A DNA stretch of 64,000 nucleotides. Origin: Bugulina stolonifera (lineage: Eukaryota; Bryozoa; Gymnolaemata; Cheilostomatida; Bugulidae). Shown in pieces: positions 11,801 to 25,300 of this stretch; position 1 is the stretch's first letter, and each line of letters opens with the position of its first letter. Below the pieces are notes generated by a model, which did no database searches, was not told the origin of the DNA, and was given only the letters and a program-made list of their open reading frames with translations. The DNA lies in assembly GCA_935421135.1 (NCBI GenBank), contig OW285187.1, positions 682,001-746,000 on the forward strand, read 5' to 3'. Both the position numbers and the translations under genes were made by a program.

Positions 11801-14412
11801 CATACTAGTAGGTCAATAGAGTAGTAACTGGTAGTACATACTAGTAGGTTAATAGAGTAGTAACAGGTAGTACATACTAGTAGGTTAATAGAGTAGTAAC
11901 AGGTAGTACATACTAGTAGGTTAATAGAGTAGTAACTTACAGGTAGTACATACTAGTAGGTTAATAGAGTAGTAACTGGTAGTACATACTAGTAGGTTAA
12001 TAGAGTAGTAACAGGTAGTACATACTAGTAGGTTAATAGAATAGTTACAGGTAGTACATACTAGTAGGTTAATAGAGTAGTAACAGGTAGTACATACTAG
12101 TAGGTTAATAGAGTAGTTACAGGTAGTACATACTAGTAGGTTAATAGAGTAGTTACTGGTAGTACATACTAGTAGGTTAATAGAGTAGTAACAGGTAGTA
12201 CATACTAGTAGGTTAATAGAGTAGTTACAGGTAGTACATACTAGTAGGTTAATAGAGTAGTAACAGGTAGTACATACTAGTAGGTTAATAGAGTAGTAAC
12301 AGGTAGTACATACTAGTAGGTCAATAGAGTAGTAACTGGTAGTACATACTAGTAGGTTAATAGAGTAGTAACAGGTAGTACATACTAGTAGGTTAATAGA
12401 GTAGTAACAGGTAGTACATACTAGTAGGTTAATAGAGTAGTAACAGGTAGTACATACTAGTAGGTTGACAGACTCTATAACATCAAGAAACACTTCATTC
12501 TTCCTGTGTTTGATTCCCTCCGACCTCCAAGAGACGGCGTTGGTGACAGCCATTGGTGGACGAGGAGCCACCTCTAGCTTCTGCCCTTCCTGTGTGATGT
12601 ACCTATATATAGCAAGTACAGCATTATGTGTCACATACTGTTACACTGTGTCATATTATACTATAACAACTTGCCATAATGTGTCATATACTGTAACAAC
12701 TTGTCACTATGTGTTACATACTGTCACAATATGTCATATACTGTAACAACTTGTTACAATGTGTCATATTATACTATAACAACTTGTTACAATGTGTCAT
12801 ATACCGTAACAACTTGTCACTGTGTGTTACATACTGTCACTATGTGTCATGTACTGTAACAACTTGTTACAATGTGTCATATTATACTGTAACAACTTGT
12901 CACAATATGTCATATAGGCCTACTTACTCTTGTAGAATTTTGCTGTCGGTGGTTTGAGGCAAACCAAAATCCATCACTTCATCAAGTAATTCATAAACCA
13001 GAACAAAGTTATCTTTGATACTTTCCTCTTCTAACTCCTTAAAGTACTCCACAAATATCTGTATAATACAAGTAATGATGTAATAGTATATAATACATGG
13101 GAATATAATACAAGTAATGATATAATAGTATATAATACATGGGAATATAATACAAGTAATGATATAATAGTATATAATACATGGGAATATAATACAAGTA
13201 ATGATATAATAGTATATAATACATGGGAATATAATACAAGTAATGATATAATAGTATATAATACATGGGAATATAATACAAGTAGTGATATAATAGTATA
13301 TAATACATGGGAATATAATACAAGTAATGATATAATAGTATATAATACATGGGAATATAATACAAGTAATGATATAATAGTATATAATACATGGGAATAT
13401 AATACAAGTAATGATATAATAGTATATAATACATGGGAATATAATACAAGTAGTGATATAATAGTATATAATACATGGGAATATAATACAAGTAATGATA
13501 TAATAGTATATAATACATGGGAATATAATACAAGTAATGATATAATAGTATATGAGGAGGTGGGAATACAATACAAGTAATGATATAATAGTATATAATA
13601 CAGTAAATTGGTTACACAGGCACTTGCTTGTATATATAGAGTATATACATGTACATGTTACAGACACACAATTGGTATTACAGCCTAGAGTGTAAGTGAG
13701 GGGAGAAAACTAATTACTCACATTCGCTAATTTATGCAGGAACTGAATAACGAGCCCAACATTTGCATTTCTTCTTGTAGTTGCAACCACTGCATAACAC
13801 AACGTTCAGGAAAACACAACTTTGCCATACATTGAAAAGTTCATGTACACACTACATACATGTATATTATGTATTTACACACATATAATGTACAGTGGAT
13901 AGTCTAGAGAGATAAAGTAAAAGGATACAGTAGACATTATTGTGTTTAATGTAGGCAAATGTAACACCATCTGTCTGTATAACAGGAGATGTGTTATTGT
14001 CCTCCTCTTTCTCTAGTAGTAGAGTATTGAACTTGTCTATCACATTAGTCTCTATGTCACCTTTATAGTTCCTGGATATCAGCACCTACATACGTACATA
14101 CATACATAGTATATATTATATAGTACACATACACATGGACTATATAGTATATCAACTACACCTACGTAGTATATAGTACGTAGTATGTACACACGTACAC
14201 ATGGATGTAACAGTATTTCATTATGCAGGCAGTCAAACTATTAAACAGTGATGTATAAATTTATATTACAAGCTATCTAATGTAACTAATGGGCAAATTA
14301 ACTATCCATACACACAACAGAACGTAAGCATACTATTGAATACATCCCATAAATAAAAAGAACAACAAACCTTGCCCTTTAGATCCAGAATATAGACAGC
14401 TGAGGTAGCCAT
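8844..14412 (-). CDS. AP1M1: AP-1 complex subunit mu (clathrin adaptor medium chain)
   Basis: The medium chain of the AP-1 clathrin adaptor binds tyrosine-based sorting signals in cargo at the trans-Golgi and endosomes. Coding exons (minus strand, transcript order): 14412-14371, 14085-13929, 13789-13722, 13058-12928, 12602-12458, 11243-11117, 10609-10467, 9854-9783, 9657-9499, 9306-9181, 8942-8844. All phases agree and give 422 aa, essentially the length I recall for human mu1 (423). Residues 1-140 form the longin-like domain (starts MATSAVYILDLKGK); about 165-422 form the mu homology domain, with RLSRFENDRTISFIPPDGEF and the C-terminus ITQNGDYQLRTN. Identity to animal mu1 is very high throughout. 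Every intron is short but most hold tandem repeats, several of which copy the neighbouring splice site. It lies head-to-head with KHDC4. AP-2 or AP-3 mu can be excluded by the sequence match. Confidence 0.97.
9030..9145. repeat. 19-bp minisatellite in the last AP1M intron
   Basis: About six imperfect copies of a GTACCATGGGTTAAGTACC-like unit between exon 10 (ends 9181) and exon 11 (starts 8942). Confidence 0.85.
10068..10466. repeat. 23-bp array starting at the AP1M exon 7 donor
   Basis: About 17 units of 23 bp. On the minus strand the real donor reads ACTCAT|GTATGTATAAAG followed by TAACCAGTAGA. Each later unit reads GTACGTATAGAG followed by TAACCAGTAGA, so the donor hexamer region itself is the repeated unit. 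Confidence 0.9.
10618..10935. repeat. Degenerate short repeat in AP1M intron 6
   Basis: Imperfect 10-20 bp repeats of GATATA(T/C)GACAGT run up to the acceptor of exon 7. Open minus-strand frames here are repeat artefacts. Confidence 0.8.
11275..12457. repeat. 36-bp array seeded at the AP1M exon 5 donor
   Basis: About 32 units of 36 bp fill intron 5. On the minus strand every unit contains AACCTACTA|GTATGTAC, which is the end of exon 5 (codons for N-L-L) plus its donor. The frame continues open from exon 5 through about 15 units. Two halves of the array share the same order of variant units with an offset of 508 bp. Confidence 0.97.
12610..12920. repeat. Repeat in AP1M intron 4
   Basis: Imperfect units of about 25-60 bp built from TGTCATATACTGTAACAACT and TTGTCAC/TTACAATG fill this intron between exon 4 (ends 12928) and exon 5 (starts 12602). 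Confidence 0.85.
13062..13600. repeat. 42-bp array abutting the AP1M exon 4 acceptor
   Basis: About 12 nearly identical 42-bp units. On the minus strand the last unit runs CATCATTACTTGTATTATA and then changes to CAG|ATATTT, the acceptor of exon 4. Internal units have TTCCCAT at that point, so they copy the pre-acceptor region without the AG. Confidence 0.95.
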
Positions 14413-16335
14413 ATTTGTCAAACCTCTATTTCTTTGCCAGCCAAAGCTACTGCAGATGACCTTCAAAAAACGAACAAGTTGAGAGCTATTAGACCACATA
14501 ACGCACCAACACATAACATGTAATATTCAGTGAAAACAGCAGTAAACGCGCAAACTTAGGAAACATAAAAGTAGACGTGTGATCAGATCCTACCAAGGAT
14601 TCATCTGTTAATATGTTTAAACTGAGAATGTGCTGCGGGAATACCACACCGTCTCTTTAAGCTCTTAAACAAGATGGCTTCATTTTGCAGCAGCTTGATT
14701 TTATCTGATGTGGCGTTGTTTGCTCGATCCTACACGGTTTCTCCATATACCAGAGACATGGCGAAAGCCTCAATTGTCACAAAAAAACAAAACTACCCCA
14801 TTTACCTACTGTTCTGTCCTGCACCTACCACACCAGCACAAGCATTATATAGCTGTCAAGTCCCCAGGTATAGGCCTAAGAGGGAGACTCCCAGGGTAGT
14901 TTTAAACCTCCCTATTTCCTCTATGTTTCACAACGAAATTTTCAACACTGTTTTTATCAAAATCAGCAGTATTATCCCTATCATACAACTTTGTCTATAG
15001 ATAATATTTATTAAATTTGAATTTGAATATTGCAATTCCAGTTGGAATAATGCATTGAAATTTTGCATAGACCTAAATTCAAATTCGCAGTGTTTGTAAA
15101 CCTAGCTCAGCTCGGGCTTCACTGACGCTTTCACGACCCTTGAGCCCTGCAATAAATCTCACAGCACGATTCTGTACCATTTTGTGTATAGTACTTTTCA
15201 GATTAAGATCGCAGACATTGTCTGCGTATTCTAGCATTGGGCAAGAGAGACTGGTATATGCTATGAGACGCCCACATTTACGGGTATCATGAAACGCATA
15301 TTTTATTACACCCAGGATTCTACTTGCGTTTGGTGTTTTTTAGGTAATGTTTTTTTTTAATTTGGAGGTTGGTTTGCATTATGACTTCTAAGTATTTAGT
15401 TTCTTCTGTTCAATCAAGAAGTGTGTCCTCGAGTTTGTAGGATGGTAGATCTGTTATTGATAATAATTTATCATAGTTATAATAAATAATGGTTACACTA
15501 CATTAACACTAAATCAGCACTATTTTAATATAAATTTTATTAATAGATTATTATTTGTCAACTTGTCAATTTCTTCAAATTTGATTTGCCTTTGCGCCAA
15601 CAAGCAAACATAGTTTATTGATGTATATATAATAATTATTGTCATAATAATTATTTATAAAAATATTATTATCATTCATATCCATATGATGTAGTTATGA
15701 AGATTAGGATATACTATAAATATAGGCCTACATTAGATTACATTACATTTACATTTATAATAATTTATTGGGTTTTCTAAAAGTTTACAGATAACATTTG
15801 TTAAAGGTAACTTGTTGACCACAAATAAATATATATTATATACAACTTATAGGAGAGAATAAATAAACAAAGAGAGAAAAAAAAGGAAGGCAAGCATTAT
15901 TGTTTATGGCAAGAGCCAATAGTATAATATAATAAACCGATAACAGATAGAATAGATAACAAGAGAAGATCATCATTATCCATTATGCAACTATTAGAGA
16001 ATAAAAGAATAAATAAAGAATATCAACAGTATAATTATTGAACAATAATAATAACAACAATGATTAATTATTATACACACATTACAGTTATAATAATAAA
16101 AATTACTATCACTACATGTATGTCTACTACTACATAATTATTATACACTTGTAATTCACCAAAATACATTTTTACTTCCACCTACAAATTCAAAGGCATG
16201 CCAAGCAGATAGTTAACAAGAGTTGTGATGATGATCCATTGATAAACAGTTACCTGCAACCTATTCAATTTAGACAAAGTTTACAACGTATATACGCAGG
16301 CGCAGACCCTTCACCTTGACATTTGCATTACAATT
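14413..16335. promoter_or_regulatory. Head-to-head spacer between AP1M and KHDC4
   Basis: This 1.9-kb spacer must hold the 5' ends of both genes. It has a LINE relic on the minus strand and AT-rich sequence from 15440 on. A plus-strand frame at 14674-15000 (begins MASFCSSLILSDVALF) has no recognisable family and ends next to the LINE relic; I do not call it a gene. No TATA or other core promoter element could be assigned with confidence. Confidence 0.5.
15050..15430 (-). mobile_element. Non-LTR retrotransposon (LINE) fragment, end of reverse transcriptase
   Basis: On the minus strand a broken frame reads ETKYLEVIMQTNLQ, then, after disruptions near 15340, ASRILGVIKYAFHDT, LIAYTSLSCPMLEYADNV and IHKMVQNRAVRFIAGLKGRE. 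This is the C-terminal part typical of CR1/Jockey-like reverse transcriptases (LGV, YxSLVRPxLEYA, IExVQRRAARFI). Frameshifts and the missing upstream domains make it a dead 5'-truncated copy. It differs in sequence from the LINE at 52816-54815. Confidence 0.75.
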
Positions 16336-19300
16336 ATGGATGCCACCTTGGGGTAAGTAAGAAATAAATTTCCTTCAGAGTTGTTTTGCTTCAATATGAG
16401 TAAATTTCTGGGACCTGGGTATAATTAACGGTAAACTACGTAGCATGTAATCTAGCATACAGAAAACTATTGTAATCAGTAATGAATATTACCCTTAGTA
16501 ATTAGTAAGTAGCTTTCAAATGTAATGTAAATGTTATGTAAGCAATTCAAATTTTCTTATAATTAATCTAGTGAATAACTGAACTCAGATGGACCGATGC
16601 AGTGATGATGGAGCTGAGCATAATTGTGAAAATAGGATTTATAGTCGAATGTTTATGTCTTTATTTTTACGATGGAATAGAGACTAGGATCGGATGGTAA
16701 ATTGAAAACTGTTACTGTATGTGTATTATTTCCCCTGCAAGCGAAAAAAATAAAAAATAAAGTAAAGTTATTTTTAAGAAAAACGTTGAAACCACAAACG
16801 GAATTATTAATTTTAGCTAAAACATAGTAAAAATATATGAATGCTAAAATAGCGCATAACGCAAAAAGTACAAAATTAGTAGCCTAGTAGTACATGTATG
16901 TAGCATAAAATATAAAAAAAAGATTGAGTTCTCACGACTTTACACACATACAAGTAAGTGTGATCTGGGTGAGAAAATGCATCAAAAAAATCTCTCCCAA
17001 TTTTTGTAATATGTCAGGAAGGTCAGGTGTAAGTGTATTACCGCATTGTTAGGGAAGTGCTGTGGCAGTGGAATGGGAAGGTGGAGGCGGTTTTTTACAA
17101 TAACATTGTAGTCATATTATTCTGTCGTAGTGGGAAAGCAAATCAGCTGACCAGTAAGTCAGCTGCTGATGAACCCACTGACTCACTGTCCAAGGCTGTG
17201 GAAGCTGCATCTAATATTAACGCACTGCTGATAGCCAAAGGAAAGCTAACTCCTTCACAAATAGGGCGTTCAATAGCTTCGGCTAAAAAGGTATGTAGAT
17301 AGTAGTCCATTACCTCACCAGATCTCACCATTTGCTATTTATTGAATATCATTATAATATGATTTATCTGTAGAGTCAGGTGTTAAAGAAAAAGTTTGAT
17401 GCTGAAGTGGAGATAAATGATGCCCCCTTGATATGTAGAGATATTCTCACTAGGAACTCAAGCCAAGAAGATGTGAGTCTCGATGAGTTTACAGCATCAC
17501 AGTAATTGGTGATGGCTTTTTCAGTGCTTCCTGGTACACATAGTAGATGTGGGCTAGACAGCTTTGTAGGGTAGACGTAGGGTAGACAGTTAGTAGATGT
17601 ATAGTATACGTATGGTAGACGTAGGGTAGTCAGCTAGTGGATGTATAGTATGCGTATGGCAGGCGTAGGGTAGTCAGCTAGTGGATGTATAGTATACGTA
17701 TGGTAGACATAGGGTAGTCAGCTAGTGGATGTATAGTATGCGTATGGCAGGCGTAGGGTAGTCAGCTAGTGGATGTATAGTATACGTATGGTAGACGTAG
17801 GGTAGTCAGCTAGTGGATGTATAGTATGCGTATGGCAGGCGTAGGGTAGTCAGCTAGTAGATGTATAGTATACGTATGGTAGACATAGGGTAGTCAGCTA
17901 GTGGATGTATAGTATGCGTATGGCAGGCGTAGGGTAGACAGTTAGTGGATGTATTGTATATGTATGGCAGACGTAGGGTAGACAGCTAGTAGGTGTACAT
18001 GTATGTGTATCTCACTAAATATTTTAGATCGCTAAGAAATCTGGTGCATTTATATCAACTAAAGGAAGGTATGTGAAGGGAGAGCAGAGATCTCTGACAA
18101 CAAACAGCAGGTGATTATAATATGTATGTAGATGTCAGCAACAGCAGCCTACCATCCATACTACTGGTACACAGTATAGTATACTACTAGTACACTGTGT
18201 AGTATACTACTGGTACACCATATAGTCCACTACTAGTACACCGTGTAGTATACTACTAGTACACCGTGTAGTATACTACTAGTACACCGTGTAGTATACT
18301 ACTAGTACACCGTGTAGTATACTACTAGTACACCGTGTAGTATACTACTACAATACGCTACAAATAAGTACATCAATACAGTACACTGTACTGATGTACC
18401 ACAGTACAGTACAGGGTGTATCCATACATACATATCATTAAACACACCAGCTTTATTATTGATGGCAGTCTAAGTAGCTTTTAATAGTTATTGTTGTAAC
18501 AAACTGTTATTCATCATTAAACTCATAGTACCTCTTAAATGTACATATTACAGGGAGAGACCTTTATATTTATATATTCAAGCAGAGACAGAGGAGAACG
18601 TACAGCGTAAGTGTTAACTTTCTACTGACCTTAGAGAAGTGGGTGTGGTCTGTTCTGCCAAGTTATTCATATATTTAATTCAACTTCATATTGTATTTGA
18701 TGTACTTGTATTTCGTTACGGATCATGTGTACGAGGGGCGATCAATGGTATGTTGTAGCCGAGCATAGGTGCTGTGTTATACTCTGTATGTGCTGTGTTA
18801 TACTCTGTAGGTGCTGTGTCGGAGATCAACCAAGTGATACTCAAACACGGGGGAATAGTCAACCAAACCAGAGGCAGCACCATATCTGTGGCTGCTCCAT
18901 CATTCCCTTACCAGAGTCAAGTAACTGTCACTGTAGCCTCAGATACCCAACTCGACAGAGTTACTAACGGGCTGGCTATGCTACAGCCCCCTCCTCAGCA
19001 GCCTGACCTCAGTCAGCCTCCACCCAATACCTTTTTAGCCACTCAACAGAGCACTGCAGCATCTGTACTGGCTTCAGCTCAGGTCAGTCTACAGTTATGC
19101 AGTGCTTACAGCGTATGTTCATATAGCTACATGTATGTATAGTGTATGTACTCTCTATGTGTATGTTCATATAACTATGTATGTACTCTCTATGTGTATG
19201 TACATATAGCTACATGTATGTATAGTGTATGTACTCTCTATGTGTATGTTCATATAGCTACATGTATGTATAGTGTATGTACTCTCTATGTGTATGTACA

Positions 19301-22300
19301 TATAGCTATGTATATCTACTTGAAGGTGCAATTCATAGAAGCTAAGATGTTCATTGGGCTGGAACACGCCCCTCCAGAGTTTGATGTGAGGAGTAAAGTA
19401 CTTGGATCTGAGGTGACAACTCCCACTATCTCTCCATCTCACTGTATTACTAGTGTAATGTAGTGTAGCGTTGTACCAACCTACTACTTAATACACCATG
19501 TACTCTAGTAATATCTAGTCTATCACTCCAGTACTCATCACTATACCATACCATGTACTCTAGTAATATCTAGTCTATCACTCTAGTACTCATCACTATA
19601 CCATACCATGTACTCTAGTAGTATCTAGTCTATCACTCCAGTACCCATCACTATACCATACCATACCATGTACTCTAGTAATATCTAGTCTATCACTTCA
19701 GTACCCATCACTATACCATACCATGTACTCTAGTAGTATCTAGTCTATCACTCCAGTACCCATCACTATACCATACCATGTACTCTAGTAGTATCTAGTC
19801 TATTACTTCAGTACTCATCACTATACCATACCATGTACTCTAGTAGTATCTAGTCTATTACTTCAGTACCCATCACTATACCATACCATGTACTCTAGTA
19901 GTATCTAGTCTATTACTTCAGTACTCATCACTATACCATACCATGTACTCTAGTAATATCTAGTCTATCACTCCAGTACCCATCACTATACCATACCATG
20001 TACTCTAGTAGTATCTAGTCTATCACTTCAGTACTCATCACTATACCATACCATGTACTCTAGTAATATCTAGTCTATCACTTCAGTACTCATCACTATA
20101 CCATACCATGTACTCTAGTAGTATCTAGTCTATTACTTCAGTACCCATCACTATACCATACCATGTACTCTAGTAATATCTAGTCTATCACTTCAGTACT
20201 CATCACTATACCATACCATGTACTCTAGTAATATCTAGTCTATCACTTCAGTACCCATCACTATACCATACCATGTACTCTAGTAGTATCTAGTCTATCA
20301 CTCCAGTACTCATCACTATACCATACCATGTACTCTAGTAATATCTAGTCTATCACTCCAGTACTCATCACTATACCATACCATGTACTCTAGTAGTATC
20401 TAGTCTATTACTTCAGTACCCATCACTATACCATACCATGTACTCTAGTAATATCTAGTCTATCACTTCAGTACTCATCACTATACCATACCATGTACTC
20501 TAGTAATATCTAGTCTATCACTTCAGTACCCATCACTATACCATACCATGTACTCTAGTAGTATCTAGTCTATCACTCCAGTACTCATCACTATACCATA
20601 CCATGTACTCTAGTAATATCTAGTCTATCACTCCAGTACTCATCACTATACCATACCATGTACTCTAGTAGTATCTAGTCTATTACTTCAGTACCCATCA
20701 CTATACCATACCATGTACTCTAGTAGTATCTAGTCTATCACTCCAGTACCCATCACTATACCATACCATGTACTCTAGTAGTATCTAGTCTATTACTTCA
20801 GTACTCATCACTATACCATACCATGTACTCTAGTAATATCTAGTCTATCACTCCAGTACCCATCACTATACCATACCATACCATGTACTCTAGTAATATC
20901 TAGTCTATCACTCCAGTACCCATCACTATACCATACCATGTACTCTAGTAGTATCTAGTCTATCACTTCAGTACCCATCACTATACCATACCATGTACTC
21001 TAGTAGTATCTAGTCTATCACTTCAGTACCCATCACTATACCATACCATGTACTCTAGTAGTATCTAGTCTATCACTCCAGTACCCATCACTATACCATA
21101 CCATGTACTCTAGTAATATCTAGTCTATTACTCCAGTACTCATCACTATACCATACCATGTACTCTAGTAATATCTAGTCTATCACTTCAGTACCCATCA
21201 CTATACCATACCATGTACTCTAGTAATATCTAGTCTATCACTCTAGTACTCATCACTATACCATACCATGTACTCTAGTAATATCTAGTCTATCACTCCA
21301 GTACTCATCACTATACCATACCATGTACTCTAGTAGTATCTAGTCTATCACTCCAGTACTCATCACTATATCATACCATGTACTCTAGTAGTATCTAGTC
21401 TATCACTCCAGTACTCATCACTATACCATACCATGTACTCTAGTAGTATCTAGTCTATCACTCTAGTACTCATCACTATACCATACCATACCATGTACTC
21501 TAGTAATATCTAGTCTATCACTCCAGTACCCATCACTATACCATACCATGTACTCTAGTAGTATCTAGTCTATCACTCCAGTACTCATCACTATACCATA
21601 CCATGTACTCCAGTAATATCTAGTCTATCACTTCAGTACTCATCACTATACCATACCATGTACTCTAGTAATATCTAGTCTATTACTCTAGTACCCATCA
21701 CTATACCATACCATGTACTCTAGTAGTATCTAGTCTATCACTCCAGTACCCATCACTATACCTTTCCGTCTGTAGGGCAGTTTCCTTCAACACATACACA
21801 GTACATCAGGAGCAGTGGTGACTCTCAGGGGGCGCAACTCCGGATATCTTAATCCTGATACAGCACAGGAATCTACTGAACCGATGCATATACATCTCAA
21901 GTAATAGTAATAACTATATACATACATTGTACATGTATATATACATCTCAAGTAATAACTATATACATACATTGTACATGCATATAATATAATAATACCT
22001 ATGTGTGTGTATATGCATGTCATATATGTATGTTTATACTGCTTATATTATAGACACATGACTGAAGACGGATTAGAACAAGCAAAGAGTCTCTCTAATC
22101 ATCTAATAAAGACTGTAAGTATTGCTGCAATATCACTATCACCATGGTTACCAGGTGTTTCCTTTAAGTAACTGTGGTTGTAGCTGTGTAGATGTAATGA
22201 ATACAAATAATTCACCTATCACCAGATAATGTATATTAGTTTATGATATGCTTGTATTTTACCAGCACATTTAGAAACACATGTACCATTACATTGTAGG

Positions 22301-25300
22301 ATATGTACATGTAGTACGAATATTGTACATACATATTGACATGTACATGTGCTGGATGTATATACATGTACATGTACTGGCTGTATATACATGTACATGT
22401 ACTGGATGTATATACTGTAGACACCCATCCCTCATCCATATTTATGTATATGAATTTACTAGAGTGATAATTGTTTATCAATTCAATACTTGCCCCTCCA
22501 CTATAATAAATTGTATAATGTATCCATTTATACATGTACTAGTAAACATAGTAAACTAACTAGTATCAAAGTGTTGGAAGATTATTGAGAGGCAGGTTAT
22601 CTAGATATGATTGGTATATCTCACAACCTTTCTCTCTATAAAACATGCCATGCAACGTGATTCAATACAAGGATATTTTGATAGAAGAAACCAGACTGCT
22701 CCGAGTTTGAAGCTGTGCTATTTGATTCAGTTTTTACTTTAATGCTTCCCTCGCCTGATGGTTACTTGTTTCAAGATTTACCTTAGTTCACCACATGTAT
22801 GAGGGTCTTGCTATCGGTTTTACTGGGCAGGTGCTTGTTACTCGATGAGGTGCCATGCCATGCAAGTACCCTCTATTATCAGGTGCCATGCCATGCAAGT
22901 ACCCTCTATTATGAGGTGCACCGATATGCAGGTGCCCTCTATGTGGTGAACCCTGCACTGTTATCCTAACTTCTTTAATCTCTTCAGGTGCAGGAAGACT
23001 ATTCACAATTTCAACGACAACTTGCATTACAACCACGTCTTCCATTTACTCATCAGGCGGCCGTTGAATCGGCAGCGCCACTGCTATCAAGGCAGCAGAG
23101 TAAGTGCAGTAGTACATATCGTATGTTCACTTAACATGTATGCATACGTACCTGTGTGCTACCTGTTACGGAGAGGTAGATGACTCACTCAATCGCATCA
23201 ACACTTGCTAGAGATTGTCATCTTTTTTAGGTGTCATAATGTGGGAAGGGACGCTACCATCCGCCCCTTCCTTGATACGCTATATGCTAAAGACCAGGAG
23301 CTTGGCTTTAACTAATCTGTTTCTTGTTTAATTGTAGCCTGAGTCCCAGTCACTAAACCAGTGTAGTCACTTAATTATCTATGGGCCACAGTCTATATAC
23401 ATGTATAAATTCACTTTACACTGAGATACACATTGTACATACTATCATGTCATGCTGTACATTACCAAATTAGGGAATGGTTACATTAGTATATCACCAC
23501 AGCCTATGTTATGATGCTATGACTGTATGTAGTTATGCATGGTTTATTGTTGGCATTAGTTAGTTTGGTATTTGAATCAAGACTCCTGGTTTAGTGGCAC
23601 CACTTCTACCTCCCAGCCCAAGCTTATACTCTTTTCTCTCTTGTAGATGGGGCTGCAGGGATTGTAAGCTACCAGCCGGCCGAACCTCAAGGTAAGATTC
23701 TACATCCTACATCATTTGTGAGATCTTGTTTTATCTAGCAATGCACCCAATCAAAAGTTGTCTATTCTATATTTTATACTCTGATGTATTTATTCTATAT
23801 TTTATACTCTGATGTATTTATTCTATATTTTATACTCTGATGTATTTATTCTATATTTTATACTCTGATGTACTTATTCTATATTTTATACTCTGATGTA
23901 TTTATTCTATATTTTATACTCTGATGTATTTATTCTATATTTTATACTCTGATGTATTTATTCTATATTTTATACTCTGATGTATTTATTCTATATTTTA
24001 TACTCTGATGTATTTATTCTATATTTTATACTCTGATGTATTTATTCTATATTTTATACTCTGATGTATTTATTCTATATTTTATACTCTGATGTATTTA
24101 TTCTATATTTTATACTCTGATGTATTTATTCTATATTTTATACTCTGATGTACTTATTCTATATTTTATACTCTGATGTATTTATTCTATATTTTATACT
24201 CTGATGTATTTATTCTATATTTTATACTCTGATGTACTTATTCTATATTTTATACTCTGATGTATTTATTCTATATTTTATACTCTGATGTATTTATTCT
24301 ATATTTTATACTCTGATGTATTTATTCTATATTTTATACTCTGATGTATTTATTCTATATTTTATACTCTGATGTATTTATTCTATATTTTATACTCTGA
24401 TGTATTTATTCTATATTTTATACTCTGATGTATTTATTCTATATTTTATACTCTGATGTATTTATTCTATATTTTATACTCTGATGTATTTATTCTATAT
24501 TTTATACTCTGATGTATTTATTCTATATTTTATACTCTGATGTATTTATTCTATATTTTATACTCTGATGTACTTATTCTATATTTTATACTCTGATGTA
24601 CTTATTCTATATTTTATACTCTGATGTATTTATTCTATACTTTATACTCTGATGTATTTATTCTATATTTTATACTCTGATGTATTTATTCTATATTTTA
24701 TACTCTGATGTACTTATTCTATATTTTATACTCTGATGTATTTATTCTATATTTTATACTCTGATGTATTTATTCTATATTTTATACTCTGATGTATTTA
24801 TTCTATATTTTATACTCTGATGTATTTATTCTATATTTTATACTCTGATGTATTTATTCTATATTTTATACTCTGATGTATTTATTCTATATTTTATACT
24901 CTGATGTACTTATTCTATATTTTATACTCTGATGTATTTATTCTATATTTTATACTCTGATGTATTTATTCTATATTTTATACTCTGATGTATTTATTCT
25001 ATATTTTATACTCTGATGTATTTATTCTATATTTTATACTCTGATGTATTTATTCTATATTTTATACTCTGATGTATTTATTCTATATTTTATACTCTGA
25101 TGTATTTATTCTATATTTTATACTCTGATGTACTTATTCTATATTTTATACTCTGATGTATTTATTCTATATTTTATACTCTGATGTATTTATTCTATAT
25201 TTTATACTCTGATGTATTTATTCTATATTTTATACTCTGATGTATTTATTCTATATTTTATACTCTGATGTATTTATTCTATATTTTATACTCTGATGTA

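Noticed and set aside
11921..12634. Long minus-strand frame of 237 codons with NLLVCTTCYYS repeats
   Set aside because: It is AP1M exon 5 read on into its 36-bp intronic array, not a separate gene.
12924..13667. Three overlapping minus-strand frames of 164-247 codons made of YYYIITCIIFPC-type repeats
   Set aside because: The 42-bp intronic array has a length divisible by three, so several frames stay open. Only the end of one frame is AP1M exon 4.
14674..15000. Plus-strand frame of 108 codons in the AP1M-KHDC4 spacer
   Set aside because: No family resemblance or splice partners, and its end runs into the region of the LINE relic.
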